This document shows positions 23,157 to 34,545 of a DNA stretch of 64,000 nucleotides, piece after piece. The notes beneath the pieces are model-generated. The model did no database searches and was not told where the DNA came from. It worked only from the letters and a program-made list of their open reading frames with translations. Within the stretch, counting starts at the first letter, position 1; each line of letters opens with the position of its first letter. Source of the DNA: Siphonodentalium dalli (taxonomy: Eukaryota > Mollusca > Scaphopoda > Gadilida > Siphonodentaliidae); NCBI GenBank assembly GCA_032622095.1, contig CP136067.1, forward strand, positions 126,765,030-126,829,029, read 5' to 3'. A program made the translations under genes and the position numbers.

Positions 23157-23900
23157 TCAAATGAACGACGATAAAAAACAACTAACGAAAAAACACACTG
23201 GCTGACGAATGGTGGCAAATGCCCGATAAATGACGAGGATGACAAATGACAAAAAACAACAAAGAAAATACTGACCGACAACGAAAAATGACTGATGACG
23301 AAAAACAAACGGCCAATGACTAACACAATATCGAACGATCGATGACCAAAATTTACTGATGACGAAAAAACAAACGGCCAACGATAAACACAATGTCGAA
23401 TGATCGACGACGAAAAATGTCTGGACGACAAACACATCGACCCAGGCCTGCAGGTTTCAAAATTATGTGTAACCTATGGCACAAGTATTTTTCGTTCGCC
23501 TGGTTTGTGCTTTAATAGGCAATCCTAGTCGAAAATCTACGGGATATAATGTACCCTGCTGGACAAAACTAGTTTCCACTTAACCACAGTGCAGTTAGTA
23601 ATAGTATTGCCACCGTGGCCACAATGCAACTTCATTGTACGCCGCGGCTCCACTGGATAACTATAGTTGGGTCGCAGTGTACTTGCAACGAAAAACACGA
23701 CTGATGACAAATAAACAAACTTTACAAACGATGAAAACGAATGACCAACAATAAACACGACGACAAACTACAAAGGACGAAAAACGATAGACGACAACCA
23801 AACAGGAATGACGACAAACGTACACACTGACTGTGGCACTGACGACAGTAACGAATGACGACAAATTGTCAAATGATGAAAAACGATTAAATGAACAACA
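23157..23900. repeat. ACGA/ACAAA low-complexity array, interrupted
   Basis: Built of GACGA-AAA and ACGACAAAC words. A longer 65-bp unit (CTGATGACGAAAAACAAACG-GCCAA...) repeats at 23291 and 23356. The array is interrupted at about 23445-23690 by unrelated sequence including the dispersed repeat 23551-23680 (inverted relative at 20489-20604), then resumes. No protein. Confidence 0.75.
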
Positions 23901-24125
23901 TTAAATCAAAATTAAATTTTTTAAGCAAACAGACCTACCTTTATAAAACTTGGATTTGAATAAAAATGCCTCCGGCTCCAGGACCATGTATGTGTTCACA
24001 ACAGCACCGCCAAAATCTTCATCAGATATCACTTCCTTGAATTGTAATCAGTTATGGACTGATTGAATCACACATGATAAGACGGTAACTATGAATTAGG
24101 AAACATACTACAATTGCAATAGGCC
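23901..24125. other. Non-coding spacer
   Basis: No gene or repeat recognised. Confidence 0.4.
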
Positions 24126-27100
24126 TACCCATATAAAAATGTACCATGGTAAACCTAGATATTACCAAGGTTTTACCAAGGTAAATCAATATATACCTCG
24201 GTAAACCACGTATTACCTCGGTAAACCAAGTATTACCTCGGTAAACCAATATCTACCTAGGTGATACCATGGTAATATGTGATTTACCTTGGTAAGTTTA
24301 CCAAGATATACCGAGGTAAACCAATATATACCTAGGTAAGTCAAGATATACCTTGGTAAGTCAAAATATACCTTGGTAAGTCAAAATATACCTCGGTAAG
24401 TCAAAATATACCTTGGTATATCTCGGTATATCTGGACTTACCTCGGTATATATATTAACTTACATTGGTATACCTCGGTAAGTCCAAATATACCTTGGTA
24501 TATCTCGGTATATCTGGACTTACCTCGGTATATATATTAACTTACATAGGTATACCTCGGTAAGTCAAAATATACCTTGGTATATCTCAATATTTCTGGA
24601 CTTACCTCGGTATATATATTAACTTACATAGCTATATTTTACATTTGACTATATATGCTTCCACAGTATAATACCATATAACAAGGTACCGTAGGCCTAC
24701 TCTATTATGAGTATTTAACACAGCATACTACCATAGTAAACTTTCCAGGTACTCCAGTTATCACGGTCAGACTGCTGCCACAGTATTTTCCCCATATATA
24801 GTGTAGAATGCCATTGTGAAATTACCACCTATACTATGTTCTACCATGATAAAAGTAACGTCAATGTGGTCTCATGAAGTCATCTTAGTTACTGAGTTTT
24901 CACCAGAATTCTACCATGGTAATTTTCCACTTATTGTGGTCTACCATGGTAAAAGTTACTTTAATAATGTGTTTACTTTAATAATGTGTTTGTAAACAGG
25001 TAAATGTTCATGTATTGTGTGGTGAAGGTAAAATGTCTCCCTTTGTTTGTTTACCGTGGTAGGCCTAGCTAATACAGTTTCCCAATTAATAATTGTTAAT
25101 ATTACTCTAATTTAATCCAGAAAAAAGAGTACACGAGTTCAAAACATAAACGAAACGAACCGCGCATAAATTACTGTCCGAAATCGCCATTACGCAATCA
25201 CGAAAATAAAAAAAAATGATATTTCATGAATTATATAACTAGTTGGTTGGTTGATTATTTAATGTGTGTCATGTATACATTATATGATACTAATATGAAC
25301 TGCTTTAAACATGTTCGTTTTTAATTGTCCGTTTCGCTAATTCTCAGTTATCGATCGACGACCTCCACTCTTCACTTCCGTCAGTTCCAATGTTTTTGGC
25401 GGTATAAATTTTCATTTTGTTTTCGAAGCTAGTAACGAATCATTCTCCTCGTTATGTCGAAGGACAAACTTAAACATTATAAACGATACTTGGAGGACCC
25501 ACTGAGTGAGAATATTCCAAAAAGCACAACTAGACGCTGGATGTGTGAGGCTGATCGTTTCGATTCGACTGCAAGTGGAACTTCAACTTGTGAACACACA
25601 GTGACAGTGAAACTGCCGGCCACAATTCTCAAAGTGAAAGTGTCTCAAATACAGTGTCAAATGACTCAGACTTAATTTTTTGCAACACCTAATGAAATGG
25701 AACAAGTTGAACATAATGATAATGAACAAGTTCAACTAAACATGCTAAATGATCAACAAGAAACACAGGATTCAATGGTTCCGCGGCCGTCAGTTCCGCA
25801 GTCAGATATTGAATATGAGCTTCAAGTTGAAGAATATATCGACTCAGAGGAAGTATGTTTGGAGATTGGTGATAATGTGATATTTCAAGACTACGGATTT
25901 GCTAACGATGGAAATGAATCAGTCCAAATCGAACTTGAACAACTTCAAGCCAGTGACGATGAGCGGGGAATAATCGACATGAACTAGAATTAGAATATTA
26001 AACAAAAATTTCTCAATTATACTAATTTATATCATTGTGGTGAATGTCGGTTTTGGAGGACTTGGCTTATGTTAACTTTCATGTCTGTACGAACAGAGAC
26101 CAACTGCGTCAATGTAAACAGAACAGCTACAGTGTGTCAGTAATACAGTATGCCGTAATTCGTGACCCAGTGTTGTGACTAGAGTGGACAAAGCGGACTG
26201 CTCACGGAGAACAATAACATTAGAACTCGGCTATCGATCACGGTCGGATGTGGAGTTGTGGACGTATTTCTAACATCACAGTTCCATCATGGAGACACTA
26301 AAAGACATTGACGGTGATATTGTTACCATCTTATATACCTTCATACAATTAAACATCTCATTATTTTAAACACATCGCTGTCACTTCGATACGTTTACCC
26401 CAAATGAATACCATTAGAACTTTGGTCCATCGCAACTAGAAATCATTATAGGCAAAGTTCTAACATCATTGATCAATTCCCCCAAAACTGGCGAGCAATA
26501 TTACATCACAGATGCTTAGTACCAGTACTAGATATTATAGATGTGTGTATATGTGTTCAATTAAATTAAATGATCGATGTACGTATCTACCAGGGTAGAT
26601 TCCAATATTTATTTACCATTTTACCTATTAATTATCATGGTACTTTCAACTGACATACCGGTAGCCTAGTACTTATTCATTGGTAAATCGATACTGCGTC
26701 AAATTTCCTTGGTGGATTTTTACCATTCTAGATTCACATATACATGTAAACTCTGGTATAAATACATGTATACCTTGATATATTCAACTTTTTTACTAGG
26801 TACTCCAGAAAATACCACGGTTAAAGAACCTGGGTAAACTGTTGAAATACCTCACTATTTTGCCACAGTGAATATAGCGTGGTAAATTTTACTAAGGTGT
26901 TCTACCAAGGTCAAATACCTTGGTAGAACATCTTGGTAAAATTTATCATGCTAAATTCACCGTGGTAAAAATACAGTAGTATTCCAACAATTTACCGAGG
27001 TTCTTTTACCATGGTATTTTCACCATGGTAAAGTTTTACCGTGATTTTTTCACCTTGGTAAAATTTACCGACGTGATCAATTGACCAGGGTAAAAAACCA

Positions 27101-27260
27101 TGGTAAAATTTACCTCGGTAAATACCTTGGTAACTTTTTACCTTGGTAAAGCACTAAAATTTACCTTGGTAAAATTTACCGACGTGATCAATTGACCGTG
27201 GTACAAATACCATGGTAAAATTTACCTTGGTAAATACCTTGGTACATTTTTATATGGGTA
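24126..27260. mobile_element. 3.1-kb TIR element with TACCNNGGTA palindrome arrays
   Basis: The ends are an exact 20-bp inverted repeat, TACCCATATAAAAATGTACC at 24126-24145 and its complement at 27241-27260, possibly a TA duplication around CCCATATAAAAATG. Just inside both ends are dense arrays of the palindrome TACCNNGGTA (NN = TC, TT, AT, AA, GA or TA). The left array is about 24143-24600; the right one about 26890-27245. On the left, runs of sites are spaced by exactly 20 bp. Such subterminal arrays usually bind the element's own transposase. The interior contains a short acidic pseudogene (25454-25987) but no catalytic domain. CACTA-type elements have similar subterminal repeats, but these termini are not CACTA, so the class is open. 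Confidence 0.85.
25454..25987 (+). pseudogene. Broken acidic ORF, possible transposase N-terminus
   Basis: An ATG at 25454 opens a basic start: K-L-K-H-Y-K-R-Y-L-E-D-P-L, then I-P-K-S-T-T-R-R-W. About 45 codons on, an adjacent frame reads as a Ser/Asp/Asn-rich linker (S-D-S-E-T-A-G-H-N-S), implying a frameshift near 25600. A third segment from ATG 25697 is strongly acidic (V-E-E-Y-I-D-S-E-E-V, and a later D-D-E-R) and ends at TAG 25985-25987. A basic head followed by an acidic linker resembles the N-terminal part of transposases in some animal DNA elements. It sits centrally in the 24126-27260 element, whose catalytic part would then be deleted. Without a database match this is inference. Confidence 0.45.
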
Positions 27261-27918
27261 TACATTGCTAGATCCATTTGATCTTTGTGTCATGGCTTAC
27301 GCCATAGCCATATTACCACGTCTGGTCAGACTAATACATTGCACGCCGCAACACATAATTCTTTCTTTGAATCGTTTGATTTTTTTAAATTTCCATGAAT
27401 CATTGAATGGCATGATGATGAACTTGAACTGTTGAAAGTTGAACGTTTTGGTTCACAGTGGTTGATTGAATGATTCTTGAATCTTTATCAGTGTTGTCTC
27501 TAACAGTTCACAGCAGCATAACTCAGTAATTGTCGACAGTGTTGAAGTGGAGAAAACGTAATTCACGAAATCAAGCGAGCAATACTGTCGATTTGTCAAA
27601 AAATGTTTGCTATGGCGGCGAAGTTCAAGGTGAAGGCTATGGGATATATGGTAGTAATTTCTGGACCACTTAAATTGCCGTAAGCCGGATTGCACTGTTT
27701 GAAGGGCGGTCGCTAGACGGGGAATAATTAGTTATTTACTTATTATGCTTGTAATATCACAATGAATTTTATCAGATGAAAAAACTGTATTTAATTCTCG
27801 GTAAGAACTGAGTACTGTGACCTAGAACATGGGAATTAATTTGATCAGTTGTTGTCTGAGTATTCTACCGCTATATCTGAGCACCCTGTAGTTTCTGCTG
27901 GATTCTGCTCAGTGACGA
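27261..27918. other. Non-coding stretch
   Basis: No gene recognised; the 27453-27695 (-) frame lacks family features. Confidence 0.4.
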
Positions 27919-29112
27919 GCGGAAGTCACGTGTTAATTCCGAAAAAATGCATACACTCTTTCCTGAAAATCGTTCCATCGTATAGAAATATATATAGAAA
28001 AATTATATGACGTCATCATTCACACACGCCTTAGGTATAAACACCCACCGGGGTGGTTGCTATTAAAATGGGTTTGGACGATGCCTTTATAAAACGCCCA
28101 TCATGAATGAGTCTATTTAAGTTGTGTGTTATTCGCCGGTGGTTGTTTTTGGATGTTTTTTTATCTCCCTTGTCTTCGCATCCTTCGATTTGTGTTCGAT
28201 CTGCAGTTTGCATGTATGTCCTCTAGTTGCCTAAGAGCTCTTTCCATCAATGTATCACATTATTATGATCAATAAATTTGAAAAATGATTAAGGAAATAT
28301 GGGTTGATACAAAAATCGGACTTGGCACTGAAAGGATTAAAGAACTGTGCTGAGTCTATGTTGCACATGCCACGTAAAATTGTGTATGTTTTGATAATCT
28401 CAAACCTCAGTAATCTGTATTTGATATATGGTAAGTGTATTGTAAGAGTCTCTGGACGTAACTAACTTTTGTAATACTCGCCGGTATTATCAAATTGCCT
28501 TGCACGATAAGATTAGCGGTTCTTTCTTTATGTGGGCAGCGAATAGATTGATTGATTGAGTTGGGGTTTAATTTCGCTTTCAGCAACTAAGGCCAAATCA
28601 CGACATTTTCAGTTTTAGTGGTGGAAAAATCCGCACTCACAGTAATTTAAATGGCTCATAATATCGTCGACCATGTGCTGCACCGGCCATCGGCGAATAA
28701 CTGGCCAAACCACCGGCCATCGGCGAATAACTGACCACTCGAGTTACAATGTCCACAATGGAAACACGGTGGATTTGAACACTGATCGAACCACGATCGG
28801 TATAAACCACATGGATTATGTTATTACTTCGTCTGGTTAATACAACAGCAAAAGTCTTCTTTTCACGTATGATACTGCAGACATTGACTAAACTTCTAAA
28901 ACAATCATATATGACAGGCAACCAAAGCAACAGTATTCCACACAATACACAATGTTGGACATAAGTCGACTAACACACCCACATTATAGCAACCACCAAG
29001 GGTGCTTATACCTAAGGCAGGCGAATGACGCCATATAATTTTTTCTATATCCATCAGTGATTTTTCAAGATCGCGGGCATAGATTTTGTAGAAATTGTCA
29101 CGTGACTTCCGG
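27919..29112. mobile_element. Element with diverged inverted arms of about 140 bp
   Basis: The left arm (about 27919-28066) and right arm (about 28982-29112) are reverse complements in many blocks: GGAAGTCACGTG/CACGTGACTTCC, ATATAGAAAAATTATATG-CGTCAT and its mirror, GCCTTAGGTATAA and its mirror, GGTGGTTGCTAT and its mirror. The loop contains a 33-bp duplication with GGCCATCGGCGAATAACTG (from about 28684) and a relative of the 13960-14060 repeat. No transposase seen. Confidence 0.65.
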
Positions 29113-29843
29113 TTAGAAACCGTGTGGAGATTGCAAAAAACGCGGAATTGGAAATGAAGCATCGCGATAAAACTGAAGTAACTACTTCACAACTTACGAA
29201 GAATTCACATGTGATTTAAGTCTATTAATTTCATTTAGACCAATTTCTTTGGTTAGCTTACTGAAAACTAAAAAGGAAGAAGTCATGACGATAATTCAGA
29301 CAAGATTTTGTCTTGTCAATTTGGCATGTCGTCTCCGTCGTGACCACTGCATGATGTTACATAAATTATTCTTAGCGTTACATGTATGTCGCCGAAAAAA
29401 GGCAAATATGAGGCACAGCATGTGTGGTTGCTCCACTACGTGTCACGTACGATTCATAGTATTGTTCGATAACGATTCTTGAACGGCACCCACCGTTTAT
29501 GTTTGTCGGATGACAATGAATTGTCGACTAGTTGGTATGTACGGCTGTTCTCGCAAACGCTGAAGTAAACGATAATTCTAATTAATGTCGTTAACATGTC
29601 ACTGCATATTTACAAATTGCTTTTATTCTCTGGAGAATAATTATACGCCAATTGTTTTAATTTGGAAATATTTGACACCTGGAAACTTACGTAATCGAAA
29701 AATTACGTGAATATTTAGTGTAAACAGTGTGACCATAACGGTGGATATTTCACTTTATGGGTGGGGGGGTGGTTCAGGTGAATCTCGTTTAATACAGTTT
29801 AAACCGCGACGTCGAGGTTATGTATAATTGAACAGCCCTAAAT
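29113..29843. other. Non-coding stretch
   Basis: No gene recognised. Could include 5' flank of the receptor locus. Confidence 0.35.
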
Positions 29844-30152
29844 ATGTTCCGGTTTTGTGTGCGACAGACTAGTATCCCCAAGGAGGAGTTTCTCGAGATT
29901 AATATTTTGTACAACCAGGGTAGCAAGTTGGTGAAACAACAAACATCGTTGGTCTGTATAAAATGGACAAAAAAAATAAATAATGATTTGCTTCTTCTGC
30001 CGGGTGACCACAACGACAGCTTACGTGAATATTTGAAAACCAAATGGGACATTAGTCGTAGAACAAATTGGACCGCAATTATCCGAACTCGCTCATTCAC
30101 GATAATAGCTTCGCTGTGTTCGGAAGAAAAACGACGCCACTGCTGTTCTTAG
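29844..30152 (+). other. Open frame of about 100 codons, function unknown
   Basis: An open frame from ATG 29844 to TAG 30150-30152 encodes a basic, mixed-composition product with no domain I recognise. It has no visible splice partner, and a minus-strand frame overlaps most of it. It could be an exon of an upstream gene, a 5' exon of the receptor, or chance. Confidence 0.2.
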
Positions 30153-30411
30153 CAACACTGTTACTTATATCATCTGTGAAGCAACAACTGCTAGTGAAGC
30201 TACCACAACCCCAGATGCAACGGTCACTTCAGAAGTGGCTACATCAAAGGCCGACCTACCACGACCGTCTCTCAACCAACAACGGGCAAGACAGCGACTA
30301 ACTCTGAGGCCTTGGCAACAACGTCAAGAACAACCACCACCAGCGAAGCTGCAGCGGTCGGATCATCAACCATACCATCAGAGGCAACACCTAAAATTAG
30401 TTAAATTTCCA
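30113..30411 (+). pseudogene. Thr/Ser-rich mucin-like tract, frame broken
   Basis: In one frame a hydrophobic stretch (L-L-F-L-A-T-L-L-L-I-S-S-V) resembles a signal peptide. In the next frame the same DNA continues as E-A-T-T-A-S-E-A-T-T-T-P-D-A-T-V-T-S-E. After another shift near 30245 it reads T-T-T-V-S-Q-P-T-T-G-K, then T-T-S-R-T-T-T-T-S-E, and ends at TAA by 30411. The Thr/Ser/Pro bias across frames suggests a former secreted mucin-like coding region with at least two frame breaks. Unannotated small introns are the alternative. It ends just before the receptor exon. Confidence 0.35.
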
Positions 30412-30436
30412 TTTTAGTACTAACGTTGAGAAGAAC

Positions 30437-31547
30437 ATGTTTCCCTGTGGATTTCTGTTAAGTGTACATATAGCCTTAGTTATCCTCAATCATGTGAGCA
30501 TTGCGTCCGGAGAAGTAGCTAAGTTAGACAACGATGACTCAAATCTGTTGTCCGAAACGTCATCAGTAGATAAGAACGGGACGGTTACTATCGATGAGGA
30601 AACAGATATGATATCATCGATTTTGTCAAGTTATTCGAACGGAAATTCGTCGCTTGGCAACGGATCCATAAGTGAAGATGCTCTTCTGGCTTCGGAAATT
30701 GCAAGCGCTGCCACAAACGAGATTATATCCTATGATCCTGTGGTTGTTTCCCAAAAGAAATCAGAGTTGATAACTTCACTTTTTGAAGGATACAACAGAT
30801 ATGCTGAACCTCCGGCTGATAAATCATCGGCAAGAATAAAAACTTACATCGCCGAAATTCTTGGAGTTGACTCCCATTCCCAAATTGTGACAGCAGTTTC
30901 TGTAATAACAATGGAACACCAGGACTCTAGATTGAAATGGAATATAAGCGATCATGCCGGGGTTACCAAGATAACGATAGCATGTAACGATATCTGGTTA
31001 CCCCCGTTTGTTCACATCGGCACTAGTAAAGTGGATAAATTACCTTACGACGGCATGCTGTGTACAGTCTTAGCAACCGGTCATGTGATCTGGATTGTTG
31101 GAGATGTCTTCTCATTCCCTTGCAAATTAGAGGTATCTAAATATCCCTTCGATTCTCAGAATTGTACTCTTCGTTTTGTTGCTTTGGTAGCAACCGGAAC
31201 GGCTGTTAACTACACATGCGAGGGACAAACAGATACATTATCGGAAAAAATCGTCCCAAATTCCGAATGGGAGATGACTGGTTCGGTCTGCCAAATGACA
31301 AGCAACCACGCGTTTACTGTCAGTATCAATCTCAAAAGGAAGCCGCTGTTCTTCGTAATGAATTTAATTGTGCCGGTTTCCTGTTTTATTCTGATGAACA
31401 GTTTAACATTTCTGCTCCCGGTAGAATCCGGAGAAAGGATTTCATTCTGTGTGACAATTATCCTGGCATTAACTGTGTTCATGAGCTTCATGAGTTCGTC
31501 GGTCCCTACGAGCAGCGACAGCGTCCCGTATTTATCCTATGTTCTAG
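30437..31547 (+). CDS. Cys-loop ligand-gated ion channel (nicotinic-like), exon 1
   Basis: Encodes the extracellular domain, TM1 and TM2 of a pentameric receptor subunit; with the exon at 41963-42255 the protein is about 467 residues. ATG 30437 opens a signal peptide (about residues 1-25). Residues 26-105 form an unusual Ser/Asn/Asp-rich extension. The ligand-binding domain follows: L-K-W-N-I-S, I-W-L-P-P, and the Cys loop C229-C243 with exactly 13 residues between and the usual Y-P-F-D core. R-K-P-L-F at 301-305 leads into TM1 (about 304-328). TM2 (about 332-354) starts S-G-E-R; the Glu fits a cation-selective pore. Loop C lacks the vicinal Cys pair of alpha subunits and loop B lacks the usual Trp, so acetylcholine binding is doubtful. 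The exon ends at 31547, where CTAG|GTTAGT is a good donor, phase 1. A possible acceptor just upstream (CCATTTTAG, ending near 30418) suggests a 5' UTR intron; in-frame stops before the ATG fix this start. It acts at the plasma membrane. Confidence 0.9.
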
Positions 31548-32226
31548 GTTAGTATATTCACCCCTGGTTAAGTGGTCCTGCTAATAAGCTATGATGCTGG
31601 TGGCCCTGCTGAATTGCTATGGTGCGGGTACGGCAAACTGATGCCGTTACGAAAAAGTTTCATTGTTTTTTCTGAAGTTGTCATTTTCGCGGTGATTGGC
31701 TAACCCGAGCGATTTTAGAAAGAAAAAAAACAAGTGTGTGTATGAAATATTCAAGAACATTATTTTTGAAAATGCAATAATTCCTACGCTGGTGTTTCTA
31801 AAACGACGTGAATAACCATCTTGATTATAGTCGATTTTGAACATCTAATACAACCCGTATTAAAACAATTTCGCAATAGATATGTTTCTGAATGTTTGAT
31901 ACGCATAATGGCTTTTCCTGGATCAGTTCAGATTATCGGAATAACGCAAAAAAGACAAATAAAAAAATATATAACGGTACGTTTTGTTGACAGCATCAGT
32001 TTGCCCTAACACCTAACAGCATCATAACAATTCAGCAGGAACCAACCGCATCATAGCTCATTAGGACCTCTTGACCCTGGGTGATAATAGATACATATTT
32101 ATTTGACATACATATTAGAGATTCCGCTTGTTGATTGCGGCTAATATCATGTAGGCGTTAACTATTTCTATAGTGAATGGATTATCCTAGTAAGTTATAC
32201 AAGTAAACATTGGAATGGTCTATTAT

Positions 32227-32629
32227 CAAGCCTGCAAATAGCGTGTCTGGGGGTGAATTTAGTGACGCTATCCCGCATAGCGGGCTAGCATCACTAAATT
32301 CACCCTCTGGGGACCTCATTCTGCTTAGGCCTCATCTTCTGGGAAGTATCTATGGTATCAAATTAACATTGTTTTAGTTACGTTTTCCCATCTGGGAAGT
32401 TTCTACATGTATATCCCCTAATTTTCAGAATTAATAAAATCATCACCAACTTCAACTGGGGAACCTCAATCTGATCCTAGGTCTGCCATACCAGCTGAGA
32501 GCCTAAGCAGAATGAGGTCCCCAGAGGGTGAATTTAGTGATGCTAGCCCGCTATGCGGGGTAGCGTCACTAAATTCACCCTCTGGGGACCTCATTCTGCA
32601 AATGACAGACACGCTATTTGCAGGCTTGC
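32227..32629. mobile_element. Nested palindromes: two copies of the 93-bp MITE in inverted arms
   Basis: The outer arms CAAGCCTGCAAATAGCGTGT (32227) and its complement ACACGCTATTTGCAGGCTTG (ending at 32629) pair. Inside, 32251-32330 and 32507-32599 are copies of the hairpin also found at 11684-11776. The 32305-32330 half pairs with 32501-32526. The whole 400 bp could fold into one branched structure in the receptor pre-mRNA. Confidence 0.8.
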
Positions 32630-32734
32630 AGATAATAAGTTCAACAATCGACATTTGGCCAGGTGTTGGACTTATTATCTGAACATTTCCTGAGGGAACT
32701 ACTCGTAAATGAGTATTTAGTATAGAAAAGGTTA

Positions 32735-32900
32735 AAGATACGGGCGGCGTTGGCGGTGTGTATGCTGCTAAAATATTCATCTCCGTCAAAAACCGCCATA
32801 AACAGAAATAATAGTAAAATATAGACAGACTTTGTTCTTATACCAATCAGAAAAAATGGCATAAACAGTATGTTATTGTCAAGTGTTTTTCCTTTGTTAT
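32735..32900. repeat. Dispersed repeat related to 19464-19700
   Basis: Shares AAAACCGCCAT, TTTGTTCTTATAC and ATGTAAACAAA blocks in order with 19464-19700. Non-coding, in the receptor intron. Confidence 0.5.
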
Positions 32901-33515
32901 GTAAACAAAATCAAAAAACGTAACAGAACCTGGCTTTTGTTTAGATCCGGATATGGTAAACATAAAGAGCGTTATTTGTTACTGTTTTCCTGATATGGAA
33001 ATAATAAAGAGCGTTTATATCATTTGTGTGTGATTAACCAATATAATTTCGCTGTGTTATGTAAACAGAAGCAACACTTCTGCACCACGAGCAGGCTCAT
33101 GTTGACGTACACCATCGTACGTCTTGGCGAAAATATACTATTTACGCGCTGATTATGTTTGGCATATGAACAAAACTATATATATTTTAATATTCCTTCT
33201 GTTGATGGCGATTTGAACAATTATTAATATTTCTGCAACGAACGCCGCCCGTGCTTTTAAACTGATATGTACATATGTACACCGTTCAGTGGGATAGAGA
33301 TATATGTGAGTTTAGGTTATAACATACTATACTTTAATTTTCCCTTGGAGTTCATAACATTGTATAACTCAACCGATTGTTACACATAGTTTGAACATCA
33401 ACTTCTACAGAGTTACCCCTCCCGCAATCAAACACATTACTATCCTGCCACGTTTTAACAAGATATTCCCTGCTTGTGTTCTCTCGTATTCATTCTCGAT
33501 GTGGTAGTTTGCTAG

Positions 33516-34080
33516 TGCGGGTTGAACGTTGATTGTTACGCGCGCTCCACTATATGGAACAACTTAGATAACGAATTTACATCATACCAAACCAAACACA
33601 CATTCAAACGGCGCTTACATGCCGATTGCATTAAAAAATATGCTGCAACAATTAAATGCAACAATAAAAGATGTCCCGACTGTATGGTAGCCGTCAACAA
33701 GTGACTTTCCCTATATCGGAATCCTCAACCTTACTCAGCACATTCCTACTCGATTTTCAAGGAACATCCCACTGACAAGAAAGAGACAAACCATCGAGTA
33801 ACCAATAAGCGATTTATCTAAACGTATACCCTCAATGTATATAATCCAGTTAAATGCAACCACTGTGTGATACATAATTATATAGCCGTGCATTGTACAA
33901 GACATCTTGACCGCCTATCATAAAAAAATTCATCTTTAAGGGGGTGGCAGTAAGACAGTCTAGCCTGACTATGCCACCCCCTCGAATATACAATATAATA
34001 TTTGTCAAATATACTATGCATTAATATGTGTATATTTAAATAAAATATCCTATCCTATCCTATCCTACTGGTGTAGAGAT
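33516..34080 (+). mobile_element. LINE 3' end with (TATCC)n tail
   Basis: A coding relic (33522-33704) has I-W-N-N-L-D, then F-K-R-R-L-H-A-D, and a C-terminal C-N-N-K-R-C-P-D-C cluster, typical of the end of a non-LTR polymerase. A 3' UTR follows, with a GGGGGTGGCA...TGCCACCCCC hairpin (33940-33982). It ends in AAATAAAATATCCTATCCTA and further TATCC units to about 34075. The 3' microsatellite is a usual LINE terminus. Sense to the receptor gene. Confidence 0.75.
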
Positions 34081-34403
34081 TCTCGTTTCGCCTGGGCGCA
34101 TGGGTGTTTTATTTATAGAATGGGAATTTTTGGGAGGATTAAAAGTCGAACTGCGACAGGTGTCCGAGTCCGATAAAAGGTGTAGTGGGGAATTTCAATT
34201 TAGTTTATTGTCATTAACATTATGTCAGTAATGTTGATTTTTGGTTTGTGATAAGCTATGTCAATTACAAATAAAAGAAATGGAAAAAGATAATTTGTAA
34301 GTCTTATATTTCAACTTTTATAGACAGTTTTCGTTCTGCAGCCCACTGGGGTTGCGGTGGGAGACGGCCGAGTCAGCCGCCGGTTCGTTAATTAGGTGCT
34401 GGT

Positions 34404-34545
34404 TGTTATTGTTATTTTAACGGAATTCTGAGGTGATCATTCGCAAAACCAATATATTTTATATTCTATAATTACTATCATGGGTATATAATATATTATC
34501 TTGAGCGCGTTACCATTTCTGACATTGGTTTTCTTGTTATTCCTG
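34404..34545. repeat. Direct repeat within the intron, copy 1
   Basis: TTATTTTAACGGAATTCTGA through CCAATATATTTTATATT, ATCTTGAG-GCGTTAC and GGTTTTCTTGTTA; matches 40575-40715 in the same orientation. Confidence 0.8.

Noticed and set aside
22910-23437. 175-codon minus-strand open frame rich in Ser, Phe, Val and His
   Set aside because: Produced by the low-complexity ACGACAAA array read backward; composition is periodic and no family is evident.
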